Below are positions 36,749-49,723 of a DNA stretch of 64,000 nt, piece by piece. The first letter of the stretch is position 1; the number at the start of each line of letters is the position of its first letter. The stretch lies in NCBI GenBank assembly GCA_026874595.1, contig CM049308.1:75999124-76063123 (forward strand), written 5' to 3'. A program made the translations under genes and the position numbers. Origin of the DNA: Sipunculus nudus (lineage: Eukaryota > Annelida > Sipuncula > Golfingiida > Sipunculidae). Under the pieces are notes generated by a model that saw only the letters and a program-made list of their open reading frames with translations, did not search any database and was not told the origin of the DNA.

Positions 36749-36809
36749 ATAAAAAATATATTATTTTTTAAACCTGTACATGGTAATTTTATGAAAAGGT
36801 CACAATAAA
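36749..36809 (+). other. DZANK1: DZANK1 polyadenylation signals
   Basis: AATAAA occurs at 36749-36754 and again at 36804-36809, about 185 and 240 bp after the stop codon. Either would give a short 3' UTR. Confidence 0.7.
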
Positions 36810-37831
36810 ATGTGTTATGTTGAACTTGGTAAGAAAGCCATGAGAGTTTGAAAAGATAATTTTCTCCATTACCAGTAATGTGTTTTTAAGCATGTTCTCA
36901 GCTTAAGATGGGAAAAAACATGGCAAATTAAACATTTGCTATTAGTTGAGGATGCACTAATTGATGTGTTACAATGTAAGTATGTCTAGCACCACATTAT
37001 TCATTGTGTAGTCATAAACACACACACACACACACAGTTATTGTACAGGAGTAGAATTCTGATATACTGCAAGCAATTAATGCACAAATATCTGTTTGTG
37101 TAGTGTTATAGCTTTTATCCATTTAGTGCAATGCATACCAATGCTTGTAAAGCCAGTAGATACACTGAAACAAAATTTATAATTTATATCATATGTACAT
37201 TTTGTCCAGCTTCAACACATACACACACACAAACTCAGATATATTCACTATTGATAAATACATTCATACCTCTTTAGATTATATTGTATATACTACTCAT
37301 TTATTTGCCAAACCAAAAAAGCTAAAGATGTATAGTGTGTTGAATATGTACAGTCTGATGTGTACTCAAATTAGTGTTGTGTTTTGTGTTTGTATAAATA
37401 CAGTAGCTGGATGACTTTAGCTTGAATAATGAGATTTGTTCATGTTAGAAGCAGATGTAATTATGTGCAGTGTGACAGCTTTCATTTTAATCATGGGTAA
37501 ACATTTTAATATTTTTAAAATATAATTATTTTAATCATATCATCAATTATCTGACTATTATTATACTGCATGATGATCAGATTGGACAAGACGTCTCATT
37601 TTCATTACTTAAACAACTTTCAACAATTTCCAACTCTACCTCAAATCTTTATCTGTGTGAGATAATTTTCCTCTTATGACTCTTGAATGAGCATTGATCA
37701 TCTGGCTCTAGGACCACCACATTTAGGGAAAAAAAATAAGGTTTGGTTCTCAGGCACTTTTTTTCAGAAATCAGTGCTGGCAGGCAGTATTTTATTTTTT
37801 ACTCTTTTTTTTTGTATGTTTTGATAAAAAT

Positions 37832-38014
37832 GTCATAATATCAGGGAAAAAGCATGAAAATAACAGTTTTTTTCCAAACAGGTAAAAGCTCTACATAATA
37901 AAGGAAATCTTACCCAAATAATACGTCATAATATCAGGGAAAAAGCATGAAAATAACATAATTTTTTCCAAACAGGTAAAAGCACTACATAATTAAGGAA
38001 ATCTTACCCAAATT
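37832..38014. repeat. 93-bp tandem duplication
   Basis: A unit beginning 'gtcataatatcagggaaaaa' at 37832 repeats at 37925. The two copies differ at only a few bases, so the duplication is fairly recent. Confidence 0.9.
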
Positions 38015-40737
38015 GTATTATTTATCTTCTTGAAAGATGAAAATCAAAATTAAAATTTTTGATGCTGGGGGTAACAATTGATGCGGGCGGTGCCTAGGAA
38101 CCATACCTTTTATTTTTTTAGCCTTAGGGTTATAGCTCTGCTTACTGAAGATTCCACAGACCTTTAGAGATTATACTAGACATTGATCCTTTTATTATTT
38201 CATCTGTCTTTGTGAAATCAAATGCAATACAGAGCCATGACCGGTATCTTTGAATTCAAGAAGTATATATCAACTCCCAAATATGATCCAAACTGTTGTG
38301 TGATTATCTGATAGTTGCATTTTCTTGGCAACATAACTATTGAAGAGATTTGAATTTTTTTTAAATTTTTGTTATCTGTCAACAAGTACACCCAAGCAAA
38401 TTGAGGAGTGAAATATTGGCGAAACACCTTTTATTGTTTATAGTTATTTTTGTGGAAATCTACAAGTGCATATGAGCAACAATAGGTGGTGCTGGCTGCA
38501 CTGACCCTCCCCATTCTATCAGACAAAGTCCTTTGGGACCTAAACGTCCAGTTCTTAAATGTAGTTATATTAAAGCCATCTTGAGGTTAATTTGGCAACT
38601 AACTCGAGCAGATAACATTACTTCTAGCAGGTTGATACTTGATTGATAAATTATAGTGAGAGATTATGTAAAAAAATTGAATAAACTCAGTTTTAAAATG
38701 GTTCTGCAATAGAATGGCTCTATTGAACTGAGGCTTTTACATATTTCTTTATAATTAAGGGTATACATTTGTTTTTACTTTTAATATTTTTTGAAAATTC
38801 ATCCAATTTCTGCTATGTGTGGATCTGTGTGCTGGCATAGAATACAGATACAAAGTCTTTGTGGTGAATGCAGAAACAGAACTGCTCAAACAATAAACAA
38901 ATCCTTTGACATGACATTAGAAACTTGATTTACAGAAGGATACACCTGTCAAGGTTTACCAGAATTAATCAGATGAAGAAAAAATCAAAATTAGTATTAA
39001 AATAAATAGAGAATGAAATAATAATTTGTTTGTGAATAAGGCGTAAAAAAACTGGTAGTTGCTTAGTCAAGGAGGCCTGCTTGGTTTAGTTCATGTTGTT
39101 TTGGAATTAGTATGATCTTAATGTTATAATTTTGTTTAATTTATCAAATAAATATTAAACTACATCTGTTTACCAAATTCTGAGCTTAAATAAGCTAATA
39201 ATTAAAGCCTTGTATATATAGAGTAAATATTAATGTGTAGGCTTATACGATTGAATATATTTTATATTTTAAGTTTTACCATCTTTACAGGGCAGTGAGA
39301 TATTAGCTTGCTTGAAGCCATGGATATACAAAGATTTGAAATATTCATTCATAAATAGTGGGACCATGCATATGATTCTTAGCATAATAGAATAAAATGC
39401 AATTAGTAAACTTCCGTCCGATAAGTTTCATAAGATAAATCTTTATATACATATATTATAAAGATTATAAATTTGCCAGAAGGCCGTTTTCCATTGTGGG
39501 ATGGAGAAACTTTACAACTGTGGGTACTGAGACATTTGATAAGTTCATAGACGAACTGACTTTGTTGTATTTGTTAATAAATCTTTTAAAGCTGAACAAT
39601 TTAACCTGTGACGGTGTTATGAGATTATGAAAGAGAGTGCGAAATGTATGCAAGACCAGTTTGCTATAGGCAAACCTGAGGACGCTGTATTAACAGGCTT
39701 TGTTCAAAAGGAAACTCCATGAAGATTTTGAAAATTCAAATTAAATGTTGAGAATGTCATGAAATTACATGTTCACAAAGGTTCAATGACCATGACAAAA
39801 TTATCATATTGGCAAATCACAATCTGCATCATGCATGACTTCTGACATGTACACACGGGCACGGTCATGCATGGTTTATTGCTCAACATTCGCTGCCTTG
39901 ACGTAGAAGCACGGTGTAATGAATATAAAAATAGTCTTCAGCATTAAATGTTAAAGAAAACAATTACGAAAAGGCATTTTTTTTCTGGAAGTTTTAATAT
40001 ATGAAGCGTGATATTTTTTACGCATTCTAAAGATCTGCATTAATTCATGGGGCCCCTTGGCAGGTGGCTTCGTTAAATATAGTGTTCACTGGAAGTCCCT
40101 TTAAGTAGCCACAGTCACAATTCCTTATTGCTGTTTTACTTAAGGTTATATAATTGTTCCCGAGCCTATGCGTAGATCATTGATGCTTTTGAGACAAATG
40201 GTGGTCAGACAGAGTGGAGGCCATTTCGCAAATTCTCGCGGTATTTTTCTGCTAAAGATGCGCGGTAAACTGCCAGGTGAGAAAGATTTATGGACACTTT
40301 GAATCTGATCGTTGTAAAATGAGGGAAGTATACAGTCCATTCGTAGTCTAACTTTGAAGAGTATAACTTTTAAGATTGTCTTTATCACGACCTTAGGCAT
40401 TGCTTGTTATTTGCAAATTAGGGATCCAGGTGCGATTTTTTAATACCTTCGATATTTGAAGAGCCGATTATTTTTTTGTTCACAGGATCAGAAATTATAC
40501 CAGGGTCATGAACCATATTTTGATTTGGATTTAAAGAAAAGGCAAAGCAGAATGATAACTGAGGTACTAAACAAACGGTCCACCCATTAAGTCATGTTTT
40601 AAACTATTCAGATGAGAAGCCACAGCAGGTTATGCTAAAACGTAATTCTGCCATATGCTGAAGACATAGCAATTAGATCTCTGTATTGGTAGATAACTGA
40701 TGGAAAAGATGTTTAAAGTTTAAAGAACACAGCTTTA

Positions 40738-40960
40738 AGCTCGTCTGACTATAAGTCCTCTGAGCCATGACGATCACCCTATGTTAGTCCTCATTCTTCC
40801 AAGTGTTTTATTAACAGGGCACCAATGGTACCCGTTCGGCCTAGAAACTTCAATCTTGTCACAAAGGAAGATCTTGAAGAAATCTCCGTGAAAACCTGCA
40901 ATTAGGTCACGGCGACCTATTTCCTACGAGCTACGGGGTTATAACTTAGAGCATGCTGAA
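40738..40960. repeat. Degraded copy of satellite cassette A
   Basis: The order of blocks matches the cassette at 22579: a 'ctgactataagtcctctgagcc' end, 'cgatcaccct', 'ttaacagggcaccaatggtac', then 'gaaaacctgcaattaggtca'. It is strongly diverged and has a single monomer. Confidence 0.6.
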
Positions 40961-41245
40961 ATGATCTAGGTTCCTGAGTAGATCTTTTGCGTTAGGGCAT
41001 AACATAGAAATACCATGCCTTATTTGTTCCAATATATCTGTCAGAATGCACAATGTGAACGAAATCGGTTCTTTCTAAATGTCACAGTTATTAATTTCTC
41101 TATAACTGGTCAATTTTGAGTAAAATTTCAGACATAATCCAACATCTCAGTAATTAATGCATGGATAACCTTGGAATTTGTGGTGCATGTTCATGTGCAT
41201 GTATTGGTTCGTGTCGCAAATATTATTATCGGTTATTTAGTAGAG

Positions 41246-41705
41246 TCCACTCCATCCGAGTCCGTGTGCAAGTCCAGGCCATTCGAGGTTTCTTGAGGTT
41301 CTAGTCAAAGTTCACCTTCTTCAAGTCCGAGTTATTTGGAACTCGAGTCCAACTCCGAGCCCAATACAAATTTTCTTAATAAAAGAAATTAAAAAAGGGT
41401 ATTTGGGATAATCATGCAGTTTTTATGTTATGTTCTTTACTTTTATATTTAATTACGTTAAGCCACTGATCCAGAGCTAAAACTTGGTATGTATAGCCTA
41501 TTTTGCTGTTATATTCTGTAAGAAGATCATCCAGGTGCACAATTTTTTATAATATGTGACAAAGTTTTCTTTTCTACTGGACTTGAGATAGACGCGGCCT
41601 GATTTCTCGAGTCCTAACCTGTGAGTCGGAGTAAAAGTCTGAGTCCAGGACCCTCGAGTCCGAGTCCTTAAAAAAGTCCGGACACGAGTCCTATAATCAC
41701 TGATT
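41246..41705. repeat. GAGTCC-rich dispersed repeat, probable MITE remnant
   Basis: The motif GAGTCC/GGACTC is dense at both ends (41250-41370 and 41605-41695) with an unrelated AT-rich centre. The ends are roughly inverted in character, but no clean terminal repeat or target duplication could be drawn. Confidence 0.5.
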
Positions 41706-42986
41706 GTTATTAATAACATCATAATCTGACAAACATTTTGTTTGTCCAAGACGTAATCAAGTGTCTTTAAAGTATGTTTAGGGGATGTATATTAATGCTC
41801 CTGTTCGTCCCAGTGGGTCCTCCCGACCATTCACCCTTCCAACTTTCCGAAAGTCTGTTATTGGATTGTGGATGCATTTTGAGCAAAACTTTTCATCTGA
41901 AACCTTAAATTTTTCACGTATGGTTCACATATCAATATCAGTAGAATACTGTATATTTAAGGTCACAAGGTTAAAGGTCACAGTACCAACTTGTTCCAAA
42001 AGTTTGATGACGTATTTAAAGCCAAAGTTTTCATCCCAGCCCTTTCATCTTTTTGGGTCACCTACCAATAGTGAAAGATTCCATTTGATTTTGAGGTCAC
42101 ATAATCAAAGGTCAAGCTCACAGAACCGTCCAACTGATTTTCAAACTGACCAGGCTTACAGTTCATAACATCCATTCTTTTTTCGTAGGGTACTCCTTTT
42201 CCCCCAACATACATGCTGAATTTGAGTGAATCAGGAACAGAGGTATGACTTATTGGATATCTAAACGTTTCTGTTGATTTAATATGTTAGGTTTTTGGTC
42301 AGTGCATAACTAAGTGAAACGAGCTCAAATTAATACCTAGTTTTATTTTTTTTATGGAAGTAAACTTTGTGTAAATTATAAAATTATCTTTGTTGTTAAA
42401 CGTGCCAGCTTAACGGAGGGAGGGAGATTGCTACAATGAAGCCAGTTGAGCTAAAATGGCTATGCCTATTCAAGTAACAGAAATGAAATTGTTGCCATGG
42501 TTATGCAAAAGAGGATGTATCAGTTCTTTATTGTAATGTTGGCACCGATTATTTTTATTCAGTGACATAGTTCGGGTTTATTGAATAAAGATATTTAAAA
42601 CGATGACGTGAATTTTCCTGCTATGCATCATATCATTATTGGTCAGGCCAGCGTCCTGTAAATATTTTCCCTACTCCCGTAATCTATTTCAATACAGGCT
42701 GAAAGTCTTTCAATAGGACCGAGCAGATATTCCCCTGGCAGAGAGGCGGTAGTGCTTACTGCAGTTCGGTAAGGAAAGGTCCCTTTAAAAAAATGGATTT
42801 ATTGCATGTATGGAGAAATGTAGAAATGTATCTACATAATAATAAGGTGAATTAAATAATAATTTGCCTAAATCCTTTTTTAAAATAGATAATCGGAATA
42901 ATAATTTTACGAACATTACCAGATCTGTAAAATATACTGAGAAAACCATCACAATTTTATTTTATGCATTAAAGGAAAAATAACAA

Positions 42987-43143
42987 ATGGCGATGCTGTG
43001 GAGTTTGCCTGTTGACGAGAGGAGGTGTGGATCTAGAAGCAAAAGCAGAAAAAGACATACAATTGTCAACATTCTTGGTAAAAGAGCCCCTGTCTGGGAG
43101 TGTCCCTTCACTTGTAGAAGGTACTGCAGGGTATTGTGTGATA
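42987..43143 (+). pseudogene. Exon 1 remnant of a secreted Cys-rich/EF-hand paralogue
   Basis: This stretch aligns with coding exon 1 of the gene at 59155-61182, in opposite orientation. Both nucleotide blocks (CTGTGG..., GCCTGTTGA, GGTAAAAGA, GCCCCTGTC, TGTCCCTTCAC.TGTAGAAGGTACTG) and peptide (LW-x-PV...R-x-C; CPFTCRRYC) are shared in the same order. The signal peptide is not recognisable, the second cysteine of the parent is lost, a 12-nt gap follows the CPFTCRRYC block, and there is no donor where the parent has one; the frame runs to a stop at 43181. I read it as a decayed copy. A diverged live gene with another first exon is less likely. Confidence 0.7.
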
Positions 43144-43332
43144 TATTGATATATTACACGCTCCTGATGTACGCACATTAAATATGTGCCTAGACAAACG
43201 TCACACTGTGCTGACTGCAGCCCTGTGTGCTCGAATGATGGCATTTCGCCGCGCTTGGACTCCGGTGTCACCTCTCGGGTGTTTTCACAGTCCCACGGCT
43301 ATCTATAATTAGCTTTTTATTTTCCGTTAGGC

Positions 43333-43814
43333 TGTAACATTCTTGCCCTTTGACCTTGCCGGGGAGGGGAATCAACACTGATTGACAGTCGATATAGAGA
43401 TGCCCCAGAGCCAATCACAGGCAGCTAAGGACTTTGCCCTCTGTCTCTCTGGGATAAAACCCCCTTGCCCTGGCGATTCTCTCTCTCTTGGATCATCGAG
43501 CAGTGGACCCCTGTGCCTGCCCTCTGTGGCAGGCAGAGGGTATATGGCTTCTTTTTCACCTTGGGGTTGGTTTTACGACAATGTCGGCTACCCAGGTGAA
43601 GAGCCACCCACATCCAAAGAGCAGTCCTTTTATCTAGTCTGGTGAGTATCTTTCTGTTTCATTTATAAGTCTAGATAATAATATGCAGTTCTGATATTTT
43701 GAAGGTTCAAGCTTAAATTTTATTCCAGTAAAAAAGTGTTATTTTATCTCTTTAAATTGTGTGAGTGCATGTTGCCCAAGCCCAATTTCCTCCAAGAATA
43801 AATAAGCAGCTACA
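43333..43814 (+). repeat. 5' LTR (482 bp)
   Basis: TG...CA ends. Contains a 'gggataaaa' TATA-like box near 43460, a possible splice donor (CTG|GTGAGT near 43641) and AATAAA near 43796. Differs from the 3' LTR at one position near its end (ccaag versus cccag). Confidence 0.93.
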
Positions 43815-46800
43815 TCTGGCGAGCGATGCTATCAGTTGTTACAAACAGCTAGGAGACGAATTCTGGTAAATAAATTGCTTATTTTGAGTTAATTCTGGGT
43901 TTTTTTTAAGTATAAACTTATAATAAGGGGCTTAGGTTGTTAAATTCTGCTAAATAAGCGATCTATTCAAATGGAAACATAGTAACGGGTTTAAAAATGC
44001 CTGATTTTCATTTCTTAAGGAAATTCCTTTTATTTAGTGCACTCGTTTTGTGAACCAGAATAGGGGCCTTTTGTAAATGTAGGCCCGTCTCTGTTTAAAG
44101 AACAATCCGCATTATTTTATTTGGAAAGGTAAGTACTACTTTAGATTCCTATTGATAAACCATTATAGTAATTTGCCCTTCTTTGGCTATAAAGCGGTGT
44201 CTACATTATAAAACAGTGTATGCTTCAAAAATCAGCTTCAAAATTCAAAACCATTGGTAGGTGTACAGTAAACCCACAATATTGAACCTTTATTTGTACA
44301 ATTTACAGTAAATACTACGGTTATTGGGAATTCTCATTGTGGATAAACCAGTCATATTAGTTTTACATTCTAATAAAATGAGAGCCTTAATATCAATGTA
44401 TTTCTAATTACTTCAGTCGTTAATTGAAATTAAATCCCACAGTGTGAAACTTGAATTGTGTGTTCCCACTAGGAGGTTATATATAAAAGAAAAAGAAAAA
44501 AAAAGTGTCCTATAATCATGTATATAAATATGTGTAACTAAGATGTAAAAGCAAGAGAAATAAAACGTACCATTAGGGGATGTGTAAAAACTGTAACACA
44601 CATCTTCTTATTACATTGGGCATAAGCGTAATCCCCTAATATTTCATGCCCCCATGCAAACAGCCAGGCAACTTGTGCCTCCAAATGTATATATGTCATA
44701 TTTTACTTATAATGAATGACCTTTTCTTTGCAAAATTAATCAGTTGATCAGATTTTATGTATATAACAACTTTCAGGACTTGATCTAAATTAGCTGGATT
44801 ATACTGAAATAAGAGTAACAGCTCAACCTTTTATTATACGTAGCTGTCTCCTGAATAAGAGTAACATAGCTTCTAGTTTGTACATATGTATGGATGCTGT
44901 AGAATGGAACAACTGTTACGTTATGCATGTACATAATGAATGAATACCACTTAACTGGTTATTGTGAATGTATTTTGATAGAAACATCAATTAAATATCT
45001 TATTATTCCAATCTGGCTTGTCAGTTCAAAATATTTTATAATCCTGATATTCATTCAAATGTTTTTGTAAAAACATGAAATTCAGTGATCTTTATGTTTA
45101 AACCAAATGGGTTTCTTGAATAAAGAAATTTAGCCTACATGCTGTTCTTTAAACCAAAGCTTTAAATCCTTAAATTACCGTACTACGTGGTCTATTGTTT
45201 GGCCAATTTTAAATTACAGAAAGGGCACAAACATCAGTATCCACCGCCTGGTAGATACATTTTAGTGTGTCATTCAAACAACCTGACCGATGGTCAAGTT
45301 TTATCTCCTGGTCACAGGTTATTGCATAATCCCCAGGTGTGTAAACATCACCATAGGGTTTCAAAGTTAGCTGTGTCTCACAGGGCCTGCTGGTAATCCC
45401 ATTATCTGGCAGGTTAGATTAATAATCCAGGTGCATTCTTTGCCCCATATGGGGTTATATCATACTGAGTAGGATAAGTTGAGATTTGCTATCAACACTA
45501 AAACTCTGTCAAAAGAGCCCAGACAAGTTACCTAACACACCACAAGTATTTAGATACACCTGTTACCTGGTGTGATGTCATGTGAACCCATGTCATGTGT
45601 CATGTACCTTATACCCAACCTGAAAATTTGTACCTTTAACATGTTTTCATGTGCTGGTAACCCACTTCAAATAATAATAATAATAAATAAATAAAACTGG
45701 TAAACTAATTACACCAATAAAAATAACATTTAAATAAAATATTATTTAATAATTGGGCCTATATTTCTGTTGGTCTCTCTTATATGTCCAACTGATATAA
45801 GCAGATACTTTTAAGGTGTTTAGCCTTGCCTTTAGATATTCCTAATAACTTGTTACAATTAATCATGCATTATGATGTTAAAAATATAACAATAAGAACA
45901 GATTAGTACTTAATAATCTAGATCAATCTTTTAAATAGATATTTAGTAATTCTCAGAGGATTACCTCTGAGGCATGCTCATATTTTATTTACACTTTGAC
46001 TAAATTCATTTGTTGATTTTGGATTTTGTTTTTGTATTTAACTTTAACAAAAATGTAGACTATTATCTCAAAGCTATTTAAACTGTTCATAAACATTTTA
46101 TTATTAATTACATTATAATTACAAAATTCTTATTTTAAAAATGAAACTTTTACAAACTTAGTTATTTCCAATTATGGTGGTTAACATTTACAACTCTGCT
46201 TGATTAGACAAAATTCAGAAGTAAATAGTATGGTACTTATAAATTTAATTAACATGCATTTTATTCTGCCTCACATACTGCTGGACTAGATATGCATGAG
46301 TATTACTTTGAATTGCTCTGGTGAAATTAACTACCTATGGGCTGGATGTAACATGTCTGACACACCTGGAAGGTTTTTTATTGGTATCCTATTTGCCTAG
46401 ATCTCTGAGTATCTGGCATAGTACCATTTATTCTGCCTCAACCTTGAGAGTTTTACTAGTCGCTTTTTAGGGTTCATATCCCGGCATAGTATGTGCATTT
46501 CCTGGTTGAGTTTTTATTAAGTTTGGCATATAAGGGCATAAAATATATACCAGTTGCCTTGGGTGATACCCGGCGTGGTTGTCCCTTCTTATGCAGTGTT
46601 TTATTGCTGGCAAAGTTCCCAGTCGCTTTTTAAGGAGATGTTCTCCGGCATGGAAACAATTTTTGCCTAGTGATATAGGTGTCTGACATGGCTGCATGTC
46701 TGCCCTGTGGGTTTTGCGTATCGCCTTGAGAGTTCTCGATTTTTGCAGGGTACCACCTTTCACCTAGAGTATTTTGTATCTGGTATGGTGGCGCCACTTG

Positions 46801-47760
46801 CATAGGATTGTACCTGTCATCATATCTAAACCTAGCTATAACATCAACCAGCACAAATTTTTCTCTCTTAAGTATTGGGAGTAATTAAAATAAATTAGAC
46901 CAGCGTGCATACTTAACACACCAGTTAAACTGGCATCACTCATTTAGAAGCTTAACTTGTTTAATTAGGTTAATTTCAGTGAAATCCTATCAATAATATT
47001 AATAGGTGAGCAACACACCAAAATACTAAATAAGTTGAATAAATACACGAATAAAATGAACAAATAAGCTGACTTCAAGTTTATGTCTACTCTATATTGC
47101 ATTTGAGAATAATGATATTTAAAATAAATAACAAACCACATATACATTGCTTGATGGGTATAACTTTTTTTTGTTACCAAAATACATATTTCACTGCGGA
47201 ATCGAGTTAAGAAACGTTAATGTTGTGGTGTAAATTTGAGTACTACAAACTAACTTAGCTATAACACATAATCTGAATCTACAGATTTTAATAAGAAGAA
47301 AAGATAATGATAAAAATCAGAATGATAATATTCTTGATGATAAAATAATGATTTATAAAAAAAATATAAACAATAAACTGTTAAGGCTAGACACAGATTA
47401 AAAAGGAAATTCTCGTTATGCAAATAAACTAATGAATAGGTAACTAACCCTGATATCTAATTTGAATGTTATATTCATAGATACCTGTAGGGTAATAAAT
47501 AACTTTGATGATACAAATTCTTGGGCAGCACTGCTTACCATTTTCCCTCAATTAAAGTCATGTATAGGTGTTGTATATTACAGGTAGACTTTCTTTAACT
47601 GATTAAAACTACTGTGCAATCATTGAATTATCTGGTAATATTATTTGATGTATTACTATGCTTAAGTTCACATGTAAATATATAAGGAGATCTTACATTT
47701 AGCGAGAAATCTCGCTGTTACTTGATTATTATTACTTGGTCAGTTGTATTTCGTATTTTA

Positions 47761-48260
47761 GCCCAGTGAGAGGGCATATTTCGGCCGAGCGGGGCTTAAA
47801 ACCCGTCTAGATTTTGAGGCCAAACAGGGCACAGAATAAATACTGTTTATGAAAAGCTTACCTGAGGGTAATTTATATACGTCTAAACACTGATCAGATG
47901 ATGATACAGTGTGCGAGTGAATCTCGCTAGATAAGTCGACCAATGGTCTTAATATTTCACCCCAGTGAGAGGGCATGTTTCGGCCGTGCGGGACTTACAA
48001 TACCGTCTGTATTTTGAGGCCAAACAGGGCACAGAATAAATACTGTTTATGAAAAGCTTACCCGAGGGTAAAGCATATACGTCGAAACACTGATCAGATG
48101 ATGATACAGTGTGCGAGTGAATCTCGCTGTATTAGTAGACCAGTGGTCGAAATATTATTTAGCCCAATGAGGGGGCATGTTTCAGCCAGACGGGCTCTAA
48201 ATGAATTCCGTTACAGTCGTGAGGCCAGACAGGGCACAAAGAAAATACTGTCCATTAAAT
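47761..48260 (+). repeat. ~200-bp tandem repeat inside the LTR element, about 2.5 copies
   Basis: Units begin 'cccagtgagagggcat' at 47761, 47960 and 48162 (spacing 199 and 202). Each contains 'gaggccaaacagggcacaga' and 'tgatacagtgtgcgagtgaatctcgct'. Unit three is diverged and incomplete. Confidence 0.88.
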
Positions 48261-49241
48261 CTGATACGTTGGTTACTTTTGCCAATCTTGTATCTTCGGG
48301 CTATACAACGTTTTATATACTCCAAATAAAAAGGAGAAATGAGCCCAGATTATCCCTATTGAAGGGTCCCTTTATGTAAACTGTTGTCAATTTTATTCAA
48401 TCATGTATAGTTGAAAACTTAGATCAAGTGTTTAACTGTTTTAATGTTTTACCAAGGGGCCGCTTATCAGCATTCTTAATGTTTGATTATGTATAAATTT
48501 TTGTGAGAGCTATTTTTTTTTTAAATAGTCATGTCTAGGTTATTGTCGCAAAAATAATACTTGTGTCATAAGGACAGATACTGCCGCTGTTGTATTTGTA
48601 TTTTCAGATGCTCCATTTTCGCATGAACCAGTTGTCAGCCATCAGTGCAGCCTTCCCAGTGTGGTCCGGTTCAGCTCTTCTGCTACAGCAAGCTTCAACC
48701 TGAGCCAACATTTCACTACAGCCAGATATTGGACGCTTTTTTAAATGCAGATCACCTTGAGTTAATACTGAGGCCTGTGGCGCCACCAACTGGACTGATA
48801 TGTTATTAAATCCTTTATGGCCACCTGGCTCACTAATGGACTGTAACATGTAACAACTTATTGCACCTGGTGCATGTTGAATATCATTGATGTGTCTTTG
48901 AATGTTTTATATTGTTTTTGAATGTGCAATAAAAATTACACAATCCCTGAACTTTCAAAACAACTATCAGACTGCAAAGTCCCTAATCACTGGGGGTACT
49001 GTGTGGGGAGAGAACACTCCCTACCCGCTGTTGTAGCATTGGATAAATCTACCTCCCCCCTCCCAACATGGGAGTTAGGGGTTGGGTAGCCGGCTAACAG
49101 CCTATACACAGCCTGCCAGCCATGTTTTGGTCATACAACAAACAAACAAAAACAATCCCTCCTTTCCAAAGGCTAGATATTATGACTGCTATCGCAAAAT
49201 TTTCCACTGTAGTGAAAAATTTTTCCTATAGGGGGGAAGGA

Positions 49242-49723
49242 TGTAACATTCTTGCCCTTTGACCTTGCCGGGGAGGGGAATCAACACTGATTGACAGTCG
49301 ATATAGAGATGCCCCAGAGCCAATCACAGGCAGCTAAGGACTTTGCCCTCTGTCTCTCTGGGATAAAACCCCCTTGCCCTGGCGATTCTCTCTCTCTTGG
49401 ATCATCGAGCAGTGGACCCCTGTGCCTGCCCTCTGTGGCAGGCAGAGGGTATATGGCTTCTTTTTCACCTTGGGGTTGGTTTTACGACAATGTCGGCTAC
49501 CCAGGTGAAGAGCCACCCACATCCAAAGAGCAGTCCTTTTATCTAGTCTGGTGAGTATCTTTCTGTTTCATTTATAAGTCTAGATAATAATATGCAGTTC
49601 TGATATTTTGAAGGTTCAAGCTTAAATTTTATTCCAGTAAAAAAGTGTTATTTTATCTCTTTAAATTGTGTGAGTGCATGTTGCCCAAGCCCAATTTCCT
49701 CCCAGAATAAATAAGCAGCTACA
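49242..49723 (+). repeat. 3' LTR (482 bp)
   Basis: Same length and sequence as the 5' LTR except for one base. Preceded directly by the polypurine tract. Confidence 0.93.

Larger units (their letters stand above)
36810..42986. other. Gene-free region
   Basis: No coding exon was recognised. It contains an (AC)n run near 37019-37036, a 93-bp tandem duplication (37832-38014), a degraded copy of satellite cassette A (about 40738-40960), a GAGTCC-rich repeat (41246-41705) and a dispersed repeat with 'aaggtcac' phrases (about 41790-42170). The rest is AT-rich single-copy-looking sequence. Confidence 0.5.

Noticed and set aside
41785-42168. Plus-strand frame of 127 residues
   Set aside because: It does not start at a convincing start codon context and sits in a dispersed repeat with 'aaggtcac' phrases; no domain recognised.
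43382-43645. An 87-residue frame, identical at 49291-49554
   Set aside because: The two copies are simply the same place in the two LTRs. The frame starts without an ATG and crosses the promoter-like region, so it is chance.
46467-46763. Minus-strand frame of 98 residues inside the LTR element
   Set aside because: It lies opposite to the element's orientation, has no recognisable domain, and overlaps other short frames in a slightly GC-richer patch.
47761-48260. CRISPR-like spaced repeats
   Set aside because: Units are about 200 bp and contiguous, in an animal genome within an LTR element; there are no short repeats with unique spacers.
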